Source: Sinorhizobium kostiense
GTDB lineage: Bacteria > Pseudomonadota > Alphaproteobacteria > Rhizobiales > Rhizobiaceae
DNA length: 64,000 nt
Reading direction: 5' to 3'
Assembly (NCBI RefSeq): GCF_017874595.1
Contig: NZ_JAGILA010000001.1
Span: 434,001 to 498,000, forward strand
Part shown: piece after piece, positions 39,142-47,604 of the stretch
How the letters are laid out: every line of letters starts with the position of its first letter
Numbering within the stretch: position 1 is the stretch's first letter
The notes under the pieces: generated by a model
The model's database searches: none
Seen by the model: the letters and a program-made list of their open reading frames with translations, nothing else
Told to the model about the DNA's origin: nothing
Made by a program: the position numbers and the translations under genes

Positions 39142-40148
39142 CCCGCCCCGCAATTGCCTTTGCGATGCGAACCGATCGGACGCAGCACGTGTTCACGCCG
39201 GAGGTCCTGCGGCAGCTGGGCGAGACCGCACGGATCCTCGATGAAGAGCCGATGACCCGCTTCGACGACGAGCGGTCCAAACGGCTGCTGGCGGAAGCCG
39301 AAATCCTGGTGACGGGCTGGGGGGCGCCATTGATCGACGCGGCAGCGCTTGCGGCAGCGCCTCGGCTGCGTTTCGTCATGCATGCGGCGGGCACCGTCAA
39401 AGGCATCGTCGACGATTGTGTGTTCGACGCCGGAGTGACCGTCAGCCATGCGGCAGCGGCAAACGCCGTACCCGTCGCCGAGTTCACGCTGGCTGCAATC
39501 ATCTTCGCCGGCAAGCAGGTGTTCCGCTTCCGCGAGCTCTATGCCGCCGACAAAGGACGCACGCGCAGCGAGCGCCTGCTCGGGCAGCCGATTGGTAATT
39601 ATCAGCGCACCGTCGGCATTGTCGGCGCCTCGCGAATCGGGCGACGGGTGATCGAACTGCTGCGCCCGTTCGATTACCGGCTGCTGCTTTTCGACCCGCT
39701 TGTGAGCGAAGGCGCCGCGTGCGCGTTGAAGGTCGAGAAGGTCGACCTCGATGACCTGATGGCGTATTCCGATATCGTGTCGCTGCATGCGCCCTCTCTG
39801 CCGGAGACGCGGCACATGATCGATGCGCGACGGCTCTCCCTGATGAAGCATGGTGCAACGCTCATCAATACGGCGCGCGGCGCACTGATCGACGAGGCCG
39901 CGCTCATCGACAGGCTCAAAGCGGGCGCGATCCACGCGATAATCGACGTCACCGATCCGGAAGTCCCGCAGAAAGACTCGCCGCTTTATGACCTTCCCAA
40001 CCTGTTCCTGACCCCGCACATCGCCGGCGCCATCGGGCTTGAGCGGACCCGCCTTGGCGAAATGGCGGTGGAGGAAATCGCTCGCTTCGTCGAGGGCCGG
40101 CCGCTCCTCTTCGTGATCCGTAAGAATGAGTTGGAGCGCATGGCATGA
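39138..40148 (+). CDS. D-isomer-specific 2-hydroxyacid dehydrogenase family protein
   Basis: A 336-residue NAD(P)-dependent oxidoreductase. It has the Rossmann motif GIVGASRIGRRVIE, the catalytic Arg region NTARGALIDEAAL and the catalytic His in FLTPHIAGAIG. The substrate is probably a sugar-derived hydroxy- or keto-acid, judged from the operon. It overlaps its neighbours by four bases on each side. Confidence 0.88.
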   Translation: MTRPAIAFAMRTDRTQHVFTPEVLRQLGETARILDEEPMTRFDDERSKRLLAEAEILVTGWGAPLIDAAALAAAPRLRFVMHAAGTVKGIVDDCVFDAGVTVSHAAAANAVPVAEFTLAAIIFAGKQVFRFRELYAADKGRTRSERLLGQPIGNYQRTVGIVGASRIGRRVIELLRPFDYRLLLFDPLVSEGAACALKVEKVDLDDLMAYSDIVSLHAPSLPETRHMIDARRLSLMKHGATLINTARGALIDEAALIDRLKAGAIHAIIDVTDPEVPQKDSPLYDLPNLFLTPHIAGAIGLERTRLGEMAVEEIARFVEGRPLLFVIRKNELERMA

Positions 40149-40915
40149 GCACCTTTGAACCCGGGCTCTGCTCCGTCACGTTTCGTGGATTGCCTATCGG
40201 GGCTATCGTCGAACTGGCCGAGAAGGCCGGGCTCGCGGCAATCGAATGGGCAGGCGATGCTCATGTTCCGCCCGACGAGATCACGATTGCCCGAAAAGCC
40301 GGAAATCTGTGCGGGCAAGCTGGACTCGCGACGTCATACGGCTCCTATGTCGCCCCGCCGACGGACGATATCTCCGCCTTCCTGCGCGCTCTCGACAGTG
40401 CGGTAGCGCTCGGCGCAGCCAATATCCGCATCTGGCCCGGAACGCGCGGGCGCGATTCCGAGGAGTATGGCGCGGACGAGAGACGTGCCGCGGCGGATTC
40501 GATCCGCGAGATGGGCGCAGAGGCGGCGCGGCACGGGATAAGCGTATCGCTGGAATATCACCCGCAATCCCTGACCGACACGACCCAGTCGGCATGCCGG
40601 CTGATCGACGCCATTTCCCACGATAATGTCTATCTCTACTGGCAGCCGCGGCCCGGACTTCCGCTCGAAGAAGCACTCGCCGAGGTCGCCGAGGTAGGCC
40701 CGCACGTCTCCCATGTCCATGTCTTCGCCTGGGACGCCGATCGCAATCGCCTCCCGCTGGCTGCGGCGGCCGACTATTGGCGGACGGTTCTCGCCGCCAT
40801 GCCCCCTTCGCGCTGGAGCGAACGGCGCTTTGCCATGCTGGAATTCGTGGCAAATGACGACCCGGCGGCGTTTCTTGAGGACGCCGCAACCTTGAGGGAA
40901 ATCCTGGCGGGCTGA
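40145..40915 (+). CDS. sugar phosphate isomerase/epimerase (AP-endonuclease-2-type TIM barrel)
   Basis: A 256-residue TIM-barrel protein of the xylose isomerase-like superfamily. Metal-binding type segments are GLAAIEWAGDAHV, ISVSLEYHPQSLTDT and HVSHVHVFAWD. It is the last gene of the LacI operon. The reaction is probably isomerisation or epimerisation of the same carbohydrate handled by the dehydrogenase. Confidence 0.85.
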   Translation: MSTFEPGLCSVTFRGLPIGAIVELAEKAGLAAIEWAGDAHVPPDEITIARKAGNLCGQAGLATSYGSYVAPPTDDISAFLRALDSAVALGAANIRIWPGTRGRDSEEYGADERRAAADSIREMGAEAARHGISVSLEYHPQSLTDTTQSACRLIDAISHDNVYLYWQPRPGLPLEEALAEVAEVGPHVSHVHVFAWDADRNRLPLAAAADYWRTVLAAMPPSRWSERRFAMLEFVANDDPAAFLEDAATLREILAG

Positions 40916-40929
40916 ATACCACCGCCAGC

Positions 40930-40962
40930 CTAGATGTTGAGGCTCCACATCTAGCTCTTGTT
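40930..40962 (+). terminator. intrinsic-type terminator after isomerase operon
   Basis: A perfect 8-bp stem (40930-40937/40947-40954) with a 9-base loop is followed by CTCTTGTTTC. It lies 14 bases after the stop of the last operon gene. Confidence 0.55.
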
Positions 40963-41107
40963 TCCGCGCGAACAGCGCCTTATCTCGACACGGGTCGTGT
41001 GGTCAGGCCATTGCCGCTGATGAGCGAAATGATGCGGCCAACAACTCCCTCTGGCCTGCCAGACGGGTGTGCGGGATGTTATTGATTCTCACCCGAGGAG
41101 AAGGCAG

Positions 41108-41479
41108 ATGAACTTTTCCCTGCGCCTTGTTCTTCTCGGCCTCGGCTGGGCGATGGTCGGACTCGGCCTCGCCGGTATCTTTCTCCCGCTCTTGCCGACG
41201 ACCCCCTTTCTGCTGCTGGCGGCATGGCTGTTTTCCCGCTCTTCCCCCCGTCTCGAACGATGGCTCACCGATCACCCGATGTTCGGGCGACCGCTCCGGG
41301 ACTGGCGCGAAGCGGGCGCAATATCATGGCGGGCCAAGCTTGCCGCAGTAGCCCTGATGGGTCTGGGCTTCCTGTTCTTCTGGCTTCGCGTGGAACCCTC
41401 CATGCCGGCCGCAGCGATCGTTGCCATGATCATGGTCGCCGCCGGCGTGTTCATCGTCTCGCGGCCGGAACCATCCTGA
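41108..41479 (+). CDS. DUF454 (YbaN-like) inner-membrane protein
   Basis: A 123-residue protein with the DUF454 signature GLGLAGIFLPLLPTTPFLLL, then WLFSRSSPRLERWL and PLRDWREAGAI, and two or three further hydrophobic segments. The start follows CGAGGAGAAGG. The function of the family is unknown. It is convergent with the DUF3307 gene. Confidence 0.88.
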   Translation: MNFSLRLVLLGLGWAMVGLGLAGIFLPLLPTTPFLLLAAWLFSRSSPRLERWLTDHPMFGRPLRDWREAGAISWRAKLAAVALMGLGFLFFWLRVEPSMPAAAIVAMIMVAAGVFIVSRPEPS

Positions 41480-41490
41480 GGAGGAGCCCC

Positions 41491-41868
41491 TCAAGGCAGT
41501 GCGGCCAATATCAGCACCGCATAGGTCAGCTGGTGCATCAATTGATCGGCGCCATGCATTGCCCAATAGGCGCGCGTCGTCGCATCGGCGCGGCAGTGGC
41601 GCGACACCAGGGCTTTTGCGTAATCGATGAGATAATGGACGACGAACTCCGCCAGCACGAGAATGGCGATCCGCTGCGCGCCGCCGCCGGCGAGCATGAG
41701 TGCCGGAACGGTTCCGAGCGCATGGCCGCCGGCGTGAACGTAGCCGCCGATCATGCGGAAATCTGCCTTGCCGCGCAGGATCCAGGCAGGCTGCAGCACA
41801 TAGTCAACGACAAAATGCTTGAGCTGCATGCAAGCGAGCATCGCCACGGTCGTGACCGCCATTTCCAT
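41491..41868 (-). CDS. DUF3307-type membrane protein
   Basis: A 125-residue membrane protein with the pattern QLKHFVVDYVLQP and GGYVHAGGHALGT, two His-bearing helices, then FVVHYLIDYAK. The start at 41868 is chosen because GGAGG stands five bases before it; the next Met lies two residues on. It overlaps the upstream cyclase gene by 65 bases, an unusually long but in-strand overlap. Its function is unknown. Confidence 0.82.
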   Translation of the reverse strand: MEMAVTTVAMLACMQLKHFVVDYVLQPAWILRGKADFRMIGGYVHAGGHALGTVPALMLAGGGAQRIAILVLAEFVVHYLIDYAKALVSRHCRADATTRAYWAMHGADQLMHQLTYAVLILAALP

Positions 41869-43726
41869 CGCTTCCTCCCGATGCGCCCGACCGGTCGATC
41901 GTATGCACGCCGACGGGCCTGGCCTTGCCGCGAACCGTCGCAAGCCCCAGCGAACGCGTCTGTGGTTTTCCCCCGAGCTCCCGCATCGTCGCGTCGCTGA
42001 GTACGATCTCGACACCGCTCTCCTTGGCCACATTCACCAGCCGGCTCGCGAGATTGACCGTATCGCCGATCGCGGTGTAACTCAGCCGTTCGGCCGAGCC
42101 GAAGTTGCCGATCAGTGCCTTGCCGCTGTTGATGCCGATACGCACGCGGATCGCATCCTCACCGACTGTGCTTGGCGGGACCTCATGCATTGCAGCCCGG
42201 ATGGCCATGGCCGCGCGGCAGGCGCGGGCGGCATGATCCGCCTGCTTGCCCGGCGCGTTCCAGAGCGCCATGACCGCATCCCCGATGAATTTGTCGATGG
42301 TGCCCCCCTCGGCGTGGATCGCGGCGACGGCAGTCGTCAGGAACCGCGTCAGATGCGGCTCGACACCCGCTCCGAGCCTCTCCGTCAACTCGGTGAAGCC
42401 GGGCAGATCGGCAAACATCACCGTTACCTCGCAGAGTTCGCCGCCGGGCTTCGGCTCGATGCTGCCTTCGACCAGCGGCCGCACGACGTCGATCGGCATA
42501 TATCGGGCGAAGGCCGAAAGCCCGACCGCCATGCGCTTCAACGCCTGGGAGAAGTCGTCGAGCTCGGCCAGCAAGGTCGGGTGGTGCCGGACGCCCTCCA
42601 GCGAGAAGCGCTCGACTGCGCGCAATTGCTCTGCCAGCCGGGCGAGCGGCCGGGCGAAAAGAAAATTGGCAAAGCCGACGGCTGTTGCGGCCGCCAGACC
42701 CACCATGGCAAGCACGATAATGGCGATGCGCCTGATATTCTCGTCGATGCGGCTCGCGAAGGTGGACCTTGGCGTGGCCGTGACGAGCCGCCAATTCTGG
42801 AATGGCAGCTTCGACGAGGACACGAAGACCGGCCCCAGGGCAGCACTTGGCGCCACTTCGCGAAACGTGTCGCCTCCGTTGGCCACCGCCGCAGCCGCAG
42901 CCGCAGTAACGGAATCGGAAGCGGGGAAATCGACGAAATCAGCAGCCATCACGCCGTCGGATGGTTGCGATGTCGCAAGCACCCGCCCGCGCTCGTCAAG
43001 AACGAAGGCTTTGCTCGATGCTGGAATGTTGAGTGCCTGCAACGCCTCGGACAGGCGCCGCAGGCTGACGGCCACCATCACCACGCCGGTAAACTTTCCG
43101 AAGGTCTCCACGCGTTTCGACAGCACGATGGCCGGCTCGAACCCGTTCGGCAGGACATTGGTGACCGTCCAGACCGCGTCTCCGCTTTCCTTGCTCATCC
43201 GAAACCACGGCGAACCGAGCGCCACATATGCGCTCTCCGCTCTGATACGCTCTTCGAAGAAGATGTCGCCCGGTATCAGTCGGTAGAGGTCGCGCCGCAG
43301 AGGACGAAGTTCTCCGGGTTCGGCGGCACCGATTTCCACCATTTCGATGCGGCCGTCGGCGGTCGCATGCGAGCCGAAAAAACGCCCATCCGCAAAGCCG
43401 AAGCCGATCCAGGCGATCGCCGGCTGTTCGCGCAGCAGCGAGAGGAACAGGAACTCGCGCTTGACCTCGTCATTGGCGCTGATTGCGCGCTGGAAGAAGA
43501 TGGAGCGGACGATTTCGGCCGTGCTCGACACGAGCGCCAGCGTCCGCGACAGGTCGTTCCTCACGGACCCCGCCGTCTGGGCGTCGAGACTCGCGACGAT
43601 CTCCTCGATATTCTCGCTGGCCGCGCGCTGCCAGATGAGATGGATCAGCGCGGCGGTGGAGAGCACGGCGAGCAGCAGCAGAACGACGACGACCTGCGCG
43701 AGTTTGGGTCGATACATCGTTAGCAC
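41804..43726 (-). CDS. membrane adenylate/guanylate cyclase (class III) with extracytoplasmic sensor
   Basis: A 640-residue protein. Order: transmembrane helix (about 9-29), periplasmic Cache-like sensor (about 35-330), second transmembrane helix (about 335-360), HAMP-like linker, class III cyclase domain (about 430-610). Catalytic features are the metal Asp in VMFADLPGFTEL, FIGDAVMALWNAP, and GINSGKALIGNFGS with SYTAIGDTVNLASRL. It overlaps the NDH-2 stop by seven bases. It is probably an adenylate cyclase responding to a periplasmic or redox-related cue. Confidence 0.9.
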   Translation of the reverse strand: MLTMYRPKLAQVVVVLLLLAVLSTAALIHLIWQRAASENIEEIVASLDAQTAGSVRNDLSRTLALVSSTAEIVRSIFFQRAISANDEVKREFLFLSLLREQPAIAWIGFGFADGRFFGSHATADGRIEMVEIGAAEPGELRPLRRDLYRLIPGDIFFEERIRAESAYVALGSPWFRMSKESGDAVWTVTNVLPNGFEPAIVLSKRVETFGKFTGVVMVAVSLRRLSEALQALNIPASSKAFVLDERGRVLATSQPSDGVMAADFVDFPASDSVTAAAAAAVANGGDTFREVAPSAALGPVFVSSSKLPFQNWRLVTATPRSTFASRIDENIRRIAIIVLAMVGLAAATAVGFANFLFARPLARLAEQLRAVERFSLEGVRHHPTLLAELDDFSQALKRMAVGLSAFARYMPIDVVRPLVEGSIEPKPGGELCEVTVMFADLPGFTELTERLGAGVEPHLTRFLTTAVAAIHAEGGTIDKFIGDAVMALWNAPGKQADHAARACRAAMAIRAAMHEVPPSTVGEDAIRVRIGINSGKALIGNFGSAERLSYTAIGDTVNLASRLVNVAKESGVEIVLSDATMRELGGKPQTRSLGLATVRGKARPVGVHTIDRSGASGGSDGNGGHDRGDARLHAAQAFCR

Positions 43727-45003
43727 TCATGTTGGCCGGTAATCAGGCGGGCGGCGCGGTCGTTGCGGAGATAGGCGACCGCCCAGTCGAGAAAGACGAC
43801 GAGCCGGTTGCGAAAACCGACGAGGAACCAGAGATGGGCGAAATTCCAGACGAGCCATGCCGGATACCCAGAGAGCCGCGCCTTGCCGAAATCGGCCACG
43901 GCTGCCTTGCGGCCGATGGTCGCGAGATTGCCGTAGTCTCGATAACGGAAGGGCGCAGTTTGCCGACCGGCCAGGTCGTCGAGGATCGCGCTTGCCGCGT
44001 AGCGACCCATCTGCTTGGCCGCCGGCGCCACGCCGGGAACCGGCTGTCCGGCACCATCGCTTACCGAAGCCGTGTCGCCGACCACGAAAATCTCGCCGCG
44101 CCCGGGCGGGTTTAGGCGCTCGTCGACCACAACCCGCCCGACGCGGTCCGCCGGAGCATCGATCCACATGGCGGCGCGGGAAGCCATGACGCCCGCGGCC
44201 CAGAGAATGCAGGAGGAGCTGATTTCGGTCGCATCGGCAAGCCGCACGCCGCCAACGTCACAGCCGGCGACGGCATTGCCGAGTGCGACTTCGACCCCTA
44301 GACTTTCAAGTTGTCTCTGGGCCTTTTTCGAAAGGCAGGGCGGCATCGTCGGCAAGATGCGGGTCCCCGCCTCTACCAGCAGGACGCGGGCAGTGGAGGA
44401 ATCGATGTGCCGGAAATCGCGGACCACCGTCTTACGAGCAAGCTCGGCGATCGCTCCGGCAAGCTCGACGCCCGTCGGCCCGCCGCCGATTACGACGAAT
44501 GTCAGCAGCCGCTCACGCAAAACGGGATCATCGGTCACCTCGGCCCGTTCGAAGGCGGAGAGTATGCGTGCCCGGATCGTCGTCGCGTCGGCAACGCTCT
44601 TGAGGCCGGGCGCATGCTCCGCCCAGTCGTCATTGCCGAAATAGGTGTGCCGCGCGCCCGTCGCGATGATGAGATAGTCATAGGTGATGCGCCGGCTGGC
44701 AGTGACGACACATCTTGCTCTCGTATCGACCCCCTCGACCTTGTCCATCAGCACCGTCGCATTCGACTGGCGTGAAAGAATGCGGCGGATCGGCATCGCG
44801 ATTTGCGCCGGGGAGAGCCCTGCGGTTGCCACCTGATAGAGCAAAGGCTGGAAAAGGTGATAATTGCGCCGGTCGACCACGGTGATATCGACCGGCGCGC
44901 GGCGAAGCGACATAGCCGCGTTCAGACCGCCGAAACCGGCGCCGAGAATGACGACGTGCGGCCGGCGCTCGCGGCCGCCACGGTGATCCCGCTTCGCGCC
45001 CAT
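43720..45003 (-). CDS. type II NADH dehydrogenase (NDH-2)
   Basis: A 427-residue FAD-dependent NADH:quinone oxidoreductase without proton pumping. FAD motif VVILGAGFGGLNAAMSL is near the N-terminus, the NADH motif is VVIGGGPTGVELAGAIAEL, and the FAD-binding segment is EIFVVGDTASV. The C-terminal hydrophobic helix (WNFAHLWFLVGFRNRLVVF) anchors it to the membrane. The start at 45003 has GGAGG upstream. It follows doxX on the same strand. Confidence 0.93.
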   Translation of the reverse strand: MGAKRDHRGGRERRPHVVILGAGFGGLNAAMSLRRAPVDITVVDRRNYHLFQPLLYQVATAGLSPAQIAMPIRRILSRQSNATVLMDKVEGVDTRARCVVTASRRITYDYLIIATGARHTYFGNDDWAEHAPGLKSVADATTIRARILSAFERAEVTDDPVLRERLLTFVVIGGGPTGVELAGAIAELARKTVVRDFRHIDSSTARVLLVEAGTRILPTMPPCLSKKAQRQLESLGVEVALGNAVAGCDVGGVRLADATEISSSCILWAAGVMASRAAMWIDAPADRVGRVVVDERLNPPGRGEIFVVGDTASVSDGAGQPVPGVAPAAKQMGRYAASAILDDLAGRQTAPFRYRDYGNLATIGRKAAVADFGKARLSGYPAWLVWNFAHLWFLVGFRNRLVVFLDWAVAYLRNDRAARLITGQHEC

Positions 45004-45007
45004 GATT

Positions 45008-45481
45008 TCAGCCTCCGACACGAATGCGTCGCGCGACGAGATGGTCGACCGAAAAATATCCGGGGCCACGCGACAAGATGAGCAGCAGCAGGCTCGCCCA
45101 CATCAGGTGCTCGGCCCAATGGCCGGGGTAGACGAAGAGCTGGATGGTGGCGACGACGCCGAGCAGCATCAGCGAGGCCAGCCGCGAGAGCACGCCGAAG
45201 GCCAGCATCACGGCACCCGACAGTTCCACCGCCGTCGCCATTATCGCCGCCAGACCCGGATCGATCAGCGGCAGGCGGTATTCGAAGGCGAAGAGCTGCA
45301 GCGTTACCGGCCATGAGGCGAGCTTTGTCTGAGCGGATTGCCAGAACACCTCGGCCACGGCGATGCGGGCAGTGAGCTGCACGAGCGACAGAGGTAGCGA
45401 CGACGCCCGCTCCACGAGGATATCGTGGAGCTTGAGAATCGATCTGGAGCCGCCGGCCCGGGTGATACGTATCGTCGTCAT
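45008..45481 (-). CDS. DoxX-family membrane protein
   Basis: A 157-residue DoxX-type protein with four membrane helices (LTARIAVAEVFWQSAQTKL; LAAIMATAVELSGAVMLAFG). Its ATG overlaps the DUF2063 gene stop. DoxX proteins are frequent fourth partners (BufD-like) of DUF2282-DUF692-DUF2063 clusters. Confidence 0.9.
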   Translation of the reverse strand: MTTIRITRAGGSRSILKLHDILVERASSLPLSLVQLTARIAVAEVFWQSAQTKLASWPVTLQLFAFEYRLPLIDPGLAAIMATAVELSGAVMLAFGVLSRLASLMLLGVVATIQLFVYPGHWAEHLMWASLLLLILSRGPGYFSVDHLVARRIRVGG

Positions 45482-46278
45482 GACACTCTCTCCTCCTCTC
45501 TGGAAAACGTCGTCGAACAGTGGATGCCGGTCACGAGCTCGCCGAGGAAAAGACCAGTGAGCGCGCGGGCGATATCGAATGCCGGTGCATGGCGGCAGGC
45601 GCGGTAAACCGCCGTCTCCAGCCCTGATCCGCGCACAAGCGCGCGCCAGAAGGCGAAATTCGCAGCGTCGAGTCGCATGAAGCGGATGGTTTCGCCGTGT
45701 CGCCAGAGCGCGATCCGCTCCGGCTCGCGCCGCAGCTCGCCGAGCCGGTCGGGATCCGCCCCGGGCTGGTGCGCCGCCCATATGCTCAGGGCAGGCCAGC
45801 GGCAGAGGAGAAGCCGCAGCGACGGCTGCAGCGTTAGGCCGATCGAACCACTCGAAAGGCCATCATAGAGCTCGATGAGCCGGCATGGCCGCTGCAGCGG
45901 CGCGTCGAGCGCGTCGGCGATCAGCCACTCCAGCCGCGCCGTCTCGGAGACGAAGGGCATTGCGGCGGTTCCCTCGAAACCAGTGAGGAAGGCCGGAAAA
46001 TCTGCCCCGTAGCGCGACAGCCGCGGCTCCTTCGGTGGATTGGTTCGGATGAAGCAGTGCGCGACGTAGTTGAAATAACGGTCATCGATGAGCCGCACTG
46101 TTACCGGGAACACGGCCTTCAGGGTTGCGGTCAATGAGGAGCGCGTATTGTTGCGATAGATGTTGAGCCGTCTTGCGGGGTCGAACCGACCCCGCGCCAG
46201 CAGCGGCAGCACATCGGCGGGCTCGGCCGCAAGCACTGCTCTCGCAATGATGCTCTGCATGGTTTCAATGGAGGACAT
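45478..46278 (-). CDS. bufC: DUF2063 protein, RiPP-cluster partner (BufC/HvfC-like)
   Basis: A 266-residue protein with the N-terminal DUF2063 domain (FDPARRLNIYRNNTRSSLTA; VFPVTVRLIDDRYFNYVA). It works with DUF692 enzymes in maturation of DUF2282 peptides by helping substrate recognition. The start at 46278 has GGGAGGG upstream and overlaps the DUF692 gene end by 14 bases. Confidence 0.87.
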   Translation of the reverse strand: MSSIETMQSIIARAVLAAEPADVLPLLARGRFDPARRLNIYRNNTRSSLTATLKAVFPVTVRLIDDRYFNYVAHCFIRTNPPKEPRLSRYGADFPAFLTGFEGTAAMPFVSETARLEWLIADALDAPLQRPCRLIELYDGLSSGSIGLTLQPSLRLLLCRWPALSIWAAHQPGADPDRLGELRREPERIALWRHGETIRFMRLDAANFAFWRALVRGSGLETAVYRACRHAPAFDIARALTGLFLGELVTGIHCSTTFSREEERVS

Positions 46279-47293
46279 GGCGAGCCCTCCCGCAGTTTTC
46301 GGCGGCGCGGCCGCGGCAGGCAGCCCGCACGGCTGCGATCGCGGCAAGAGCCGGGAAGCGGATGCCCGATGCGTCGTCACGGCGAGGTAGGGTCATCGCC
46401 GAGAAGCGGCTGTCCGGCCCAGCTCTCACCTCATCCGGCAGGGCGTCGAAGGCGACGCGGCTCAAGAGCAAGTCCGCCCACATGGCCTCGCCCAAGAGCA
46501 CGTCGAGCGGCGGCACATCCGTATCCCATTCGATCAGGGTCGGCCGGGGGCCGATCTTGCGGATGGCATGAGCATAGAGCGACCACACCGCCGGCGGCAC
46601 GCGCGATCCGTGGTCGTCGATGAGGATGACATCGCCGTCCGCCTCGTTGACCGCGTGGCCGGCGAGATGAATTTCGCCCACCGCTTCGGCCGGCAAGGCA
46701 TCGATGAAGGCCGCGGCGTCGAAGTCGAGATTGTTCGCCGAAACATAAACGTTGTTGACATCGAGCAGCAATCCACAGCCGGTACGGCGCACGAGCTCGC
46801 CGAGGAACTCTGCTTCGCTCATATTCGAGCCCGCAAAGGACAAATAGGCGGACAGGTTCTCGATATAGACCCGCCGCTTCAGCGTTTCCTGCAGCCGCTC
46901 AATGTTGCGGGAGACGACGGCTACTGCTTCCTCGTCGTAGCGCAACGGCAGGAGATCATTCAGATAGGCACCGTCGGCCACGCTCCAGGCAAGGTGCTCC
47001 GAAACGATGGCGGGCTGGAATCGCTCGCAGACGAGCCGCAGCCGCTCCATATGATCCTGGTCGAGGCCGCAAGCGCTGCCGAGTGACAATCCGACGCCGT
47101 GCACCGAAAGCGGATAGATCTCCCGCAGCTTTTCGAGCGCATCGACGGCCGCCGACTGGCCCATATAGTTCTCGGCATGCACCTCCAGCCAACCCGCAGA
47201 AGGCCTGCGGGAAAGCATCTCGGCAACATGGATGGAACGGAGGCCGATGCCCGCAGCGCACGGCACCGGGTGGGTTGGAAACGTCTTGGGCAT
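46265..47293 (-). CDS. bufB: DUF692 multinuclear-iron RiPP enzyme (BufB/HvfB-like)
   Basis: A 342-residue TIM-barrel enzyme of the MNIO (DUF692) family, which uses a multi-iron site to turn Cys into thiooxazole- or oxazolone/thioamide-type rings. Features are AAGIGLRSIHVAEML, the metal-binding VSEHLAWS, IENLSAYL, LLLDVNNVYVSANN and EIHLAGHAV. The start at 47293 follows AAGGGAG; the long upstream frame overlaps the peptide gene and is not coding. The C-terminal extension after about 275 is Arg/Ala-rich and variable. Confidence 0.9.
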   Translation of the reverse strand: MPKTFPTHPVPCAAGIGLRSIHVAEMLSRRPSAGWLEVHAENYMGQSAAVDALEKLREIYPLSVHGVGLSLGSACGLDQDHMERLRLVCERFQPAIVSEHLAWSVADGAYLNDLLPLRYDEEAVAVVSRNIERLQETLKRRVYIENLSAYLSFAGSNMSEAEFLGELVRRTGCGLLLDVNNVYVSANNLDFDAAAFIDALPAEAVGEIHLAGHAVNEADGDVILIDDHGSRVPPAVWSLYAHAIRKIGPRPTLIEWDTDVPPLDVLLGEAMWADLLLSRVAFDALPDEVRAGPDSRFSAMTLPRRDDASGIRFPALAAIAAVRAACRGRAAENCGRARHVLH

Positions 47294-47334
47294 CGGTCTA
47301 CTCCCTTTTTGAGTATTGCTGAAGGCGCCGGCCG

Positions 47335-47604
47335 TCAGGCCTTCGGCGCGTTGCTGCCGCCGGCGATCTTTGCGCAGGAGCCGGCGGGCACGTAGATCCA
47401 GGCATCGGCCTGGTCGTCCATCGTCGAGGTACCCGCGCAGGAATGGGTCGCGGTCTGGCAGTCGTTCTGCCCGGCCTTCACGATGCCGTAGCATTTCTCG
47501 AAGGAGAATTCGGGCTGGGCAGCCGGCCCGGCCGATGCCGTGGAGGCCGAGAGGGAAGCGATGGCGGCAAGCGCGGAACCGATAAGCGTGCGGTTGTTGA
47601 TCAT
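47335..47604 (-). CDS. bufA: DUF2282 precursor peptide (bufferin-like)
   Basis: An 89-residue precursor with a Sec signal peptide (about 1-25, ending ASTASA) and a mature part with four Cys at 38, 49, 56 and 77 (EKCYGIVKAGQNDC, THSCAG, PAGSCAK). The DUF2282 family members are post-translationally modified, copper-binding periplasmic peptides. The spacing matches the EKCxGI...NDC signature of the family. The start at 47604 follows CAGGAG. It is the first gene of the cluster with DUF692, DUF2063 and DoxX downstream. Modification of these particular Cys is inferred. Confidence 0.88.
   Translation of the reverse strand: MINNRTLIGSALAAIASLSASTASAGPAAQPEFSFEKCYGIVKAGQNDCQTATHSCAGTSTMDDQADAWIYVPAGSCAKIAGGSNAPKA

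Noticed and set aside
41819-43723. 634-codon + strand frame opposite the cyclase gene
   Set aside because: Its composition is Arg/His/Asp-rich shadow sequence with no domain; the minus frame has a full cyclase domain and membrane helices.
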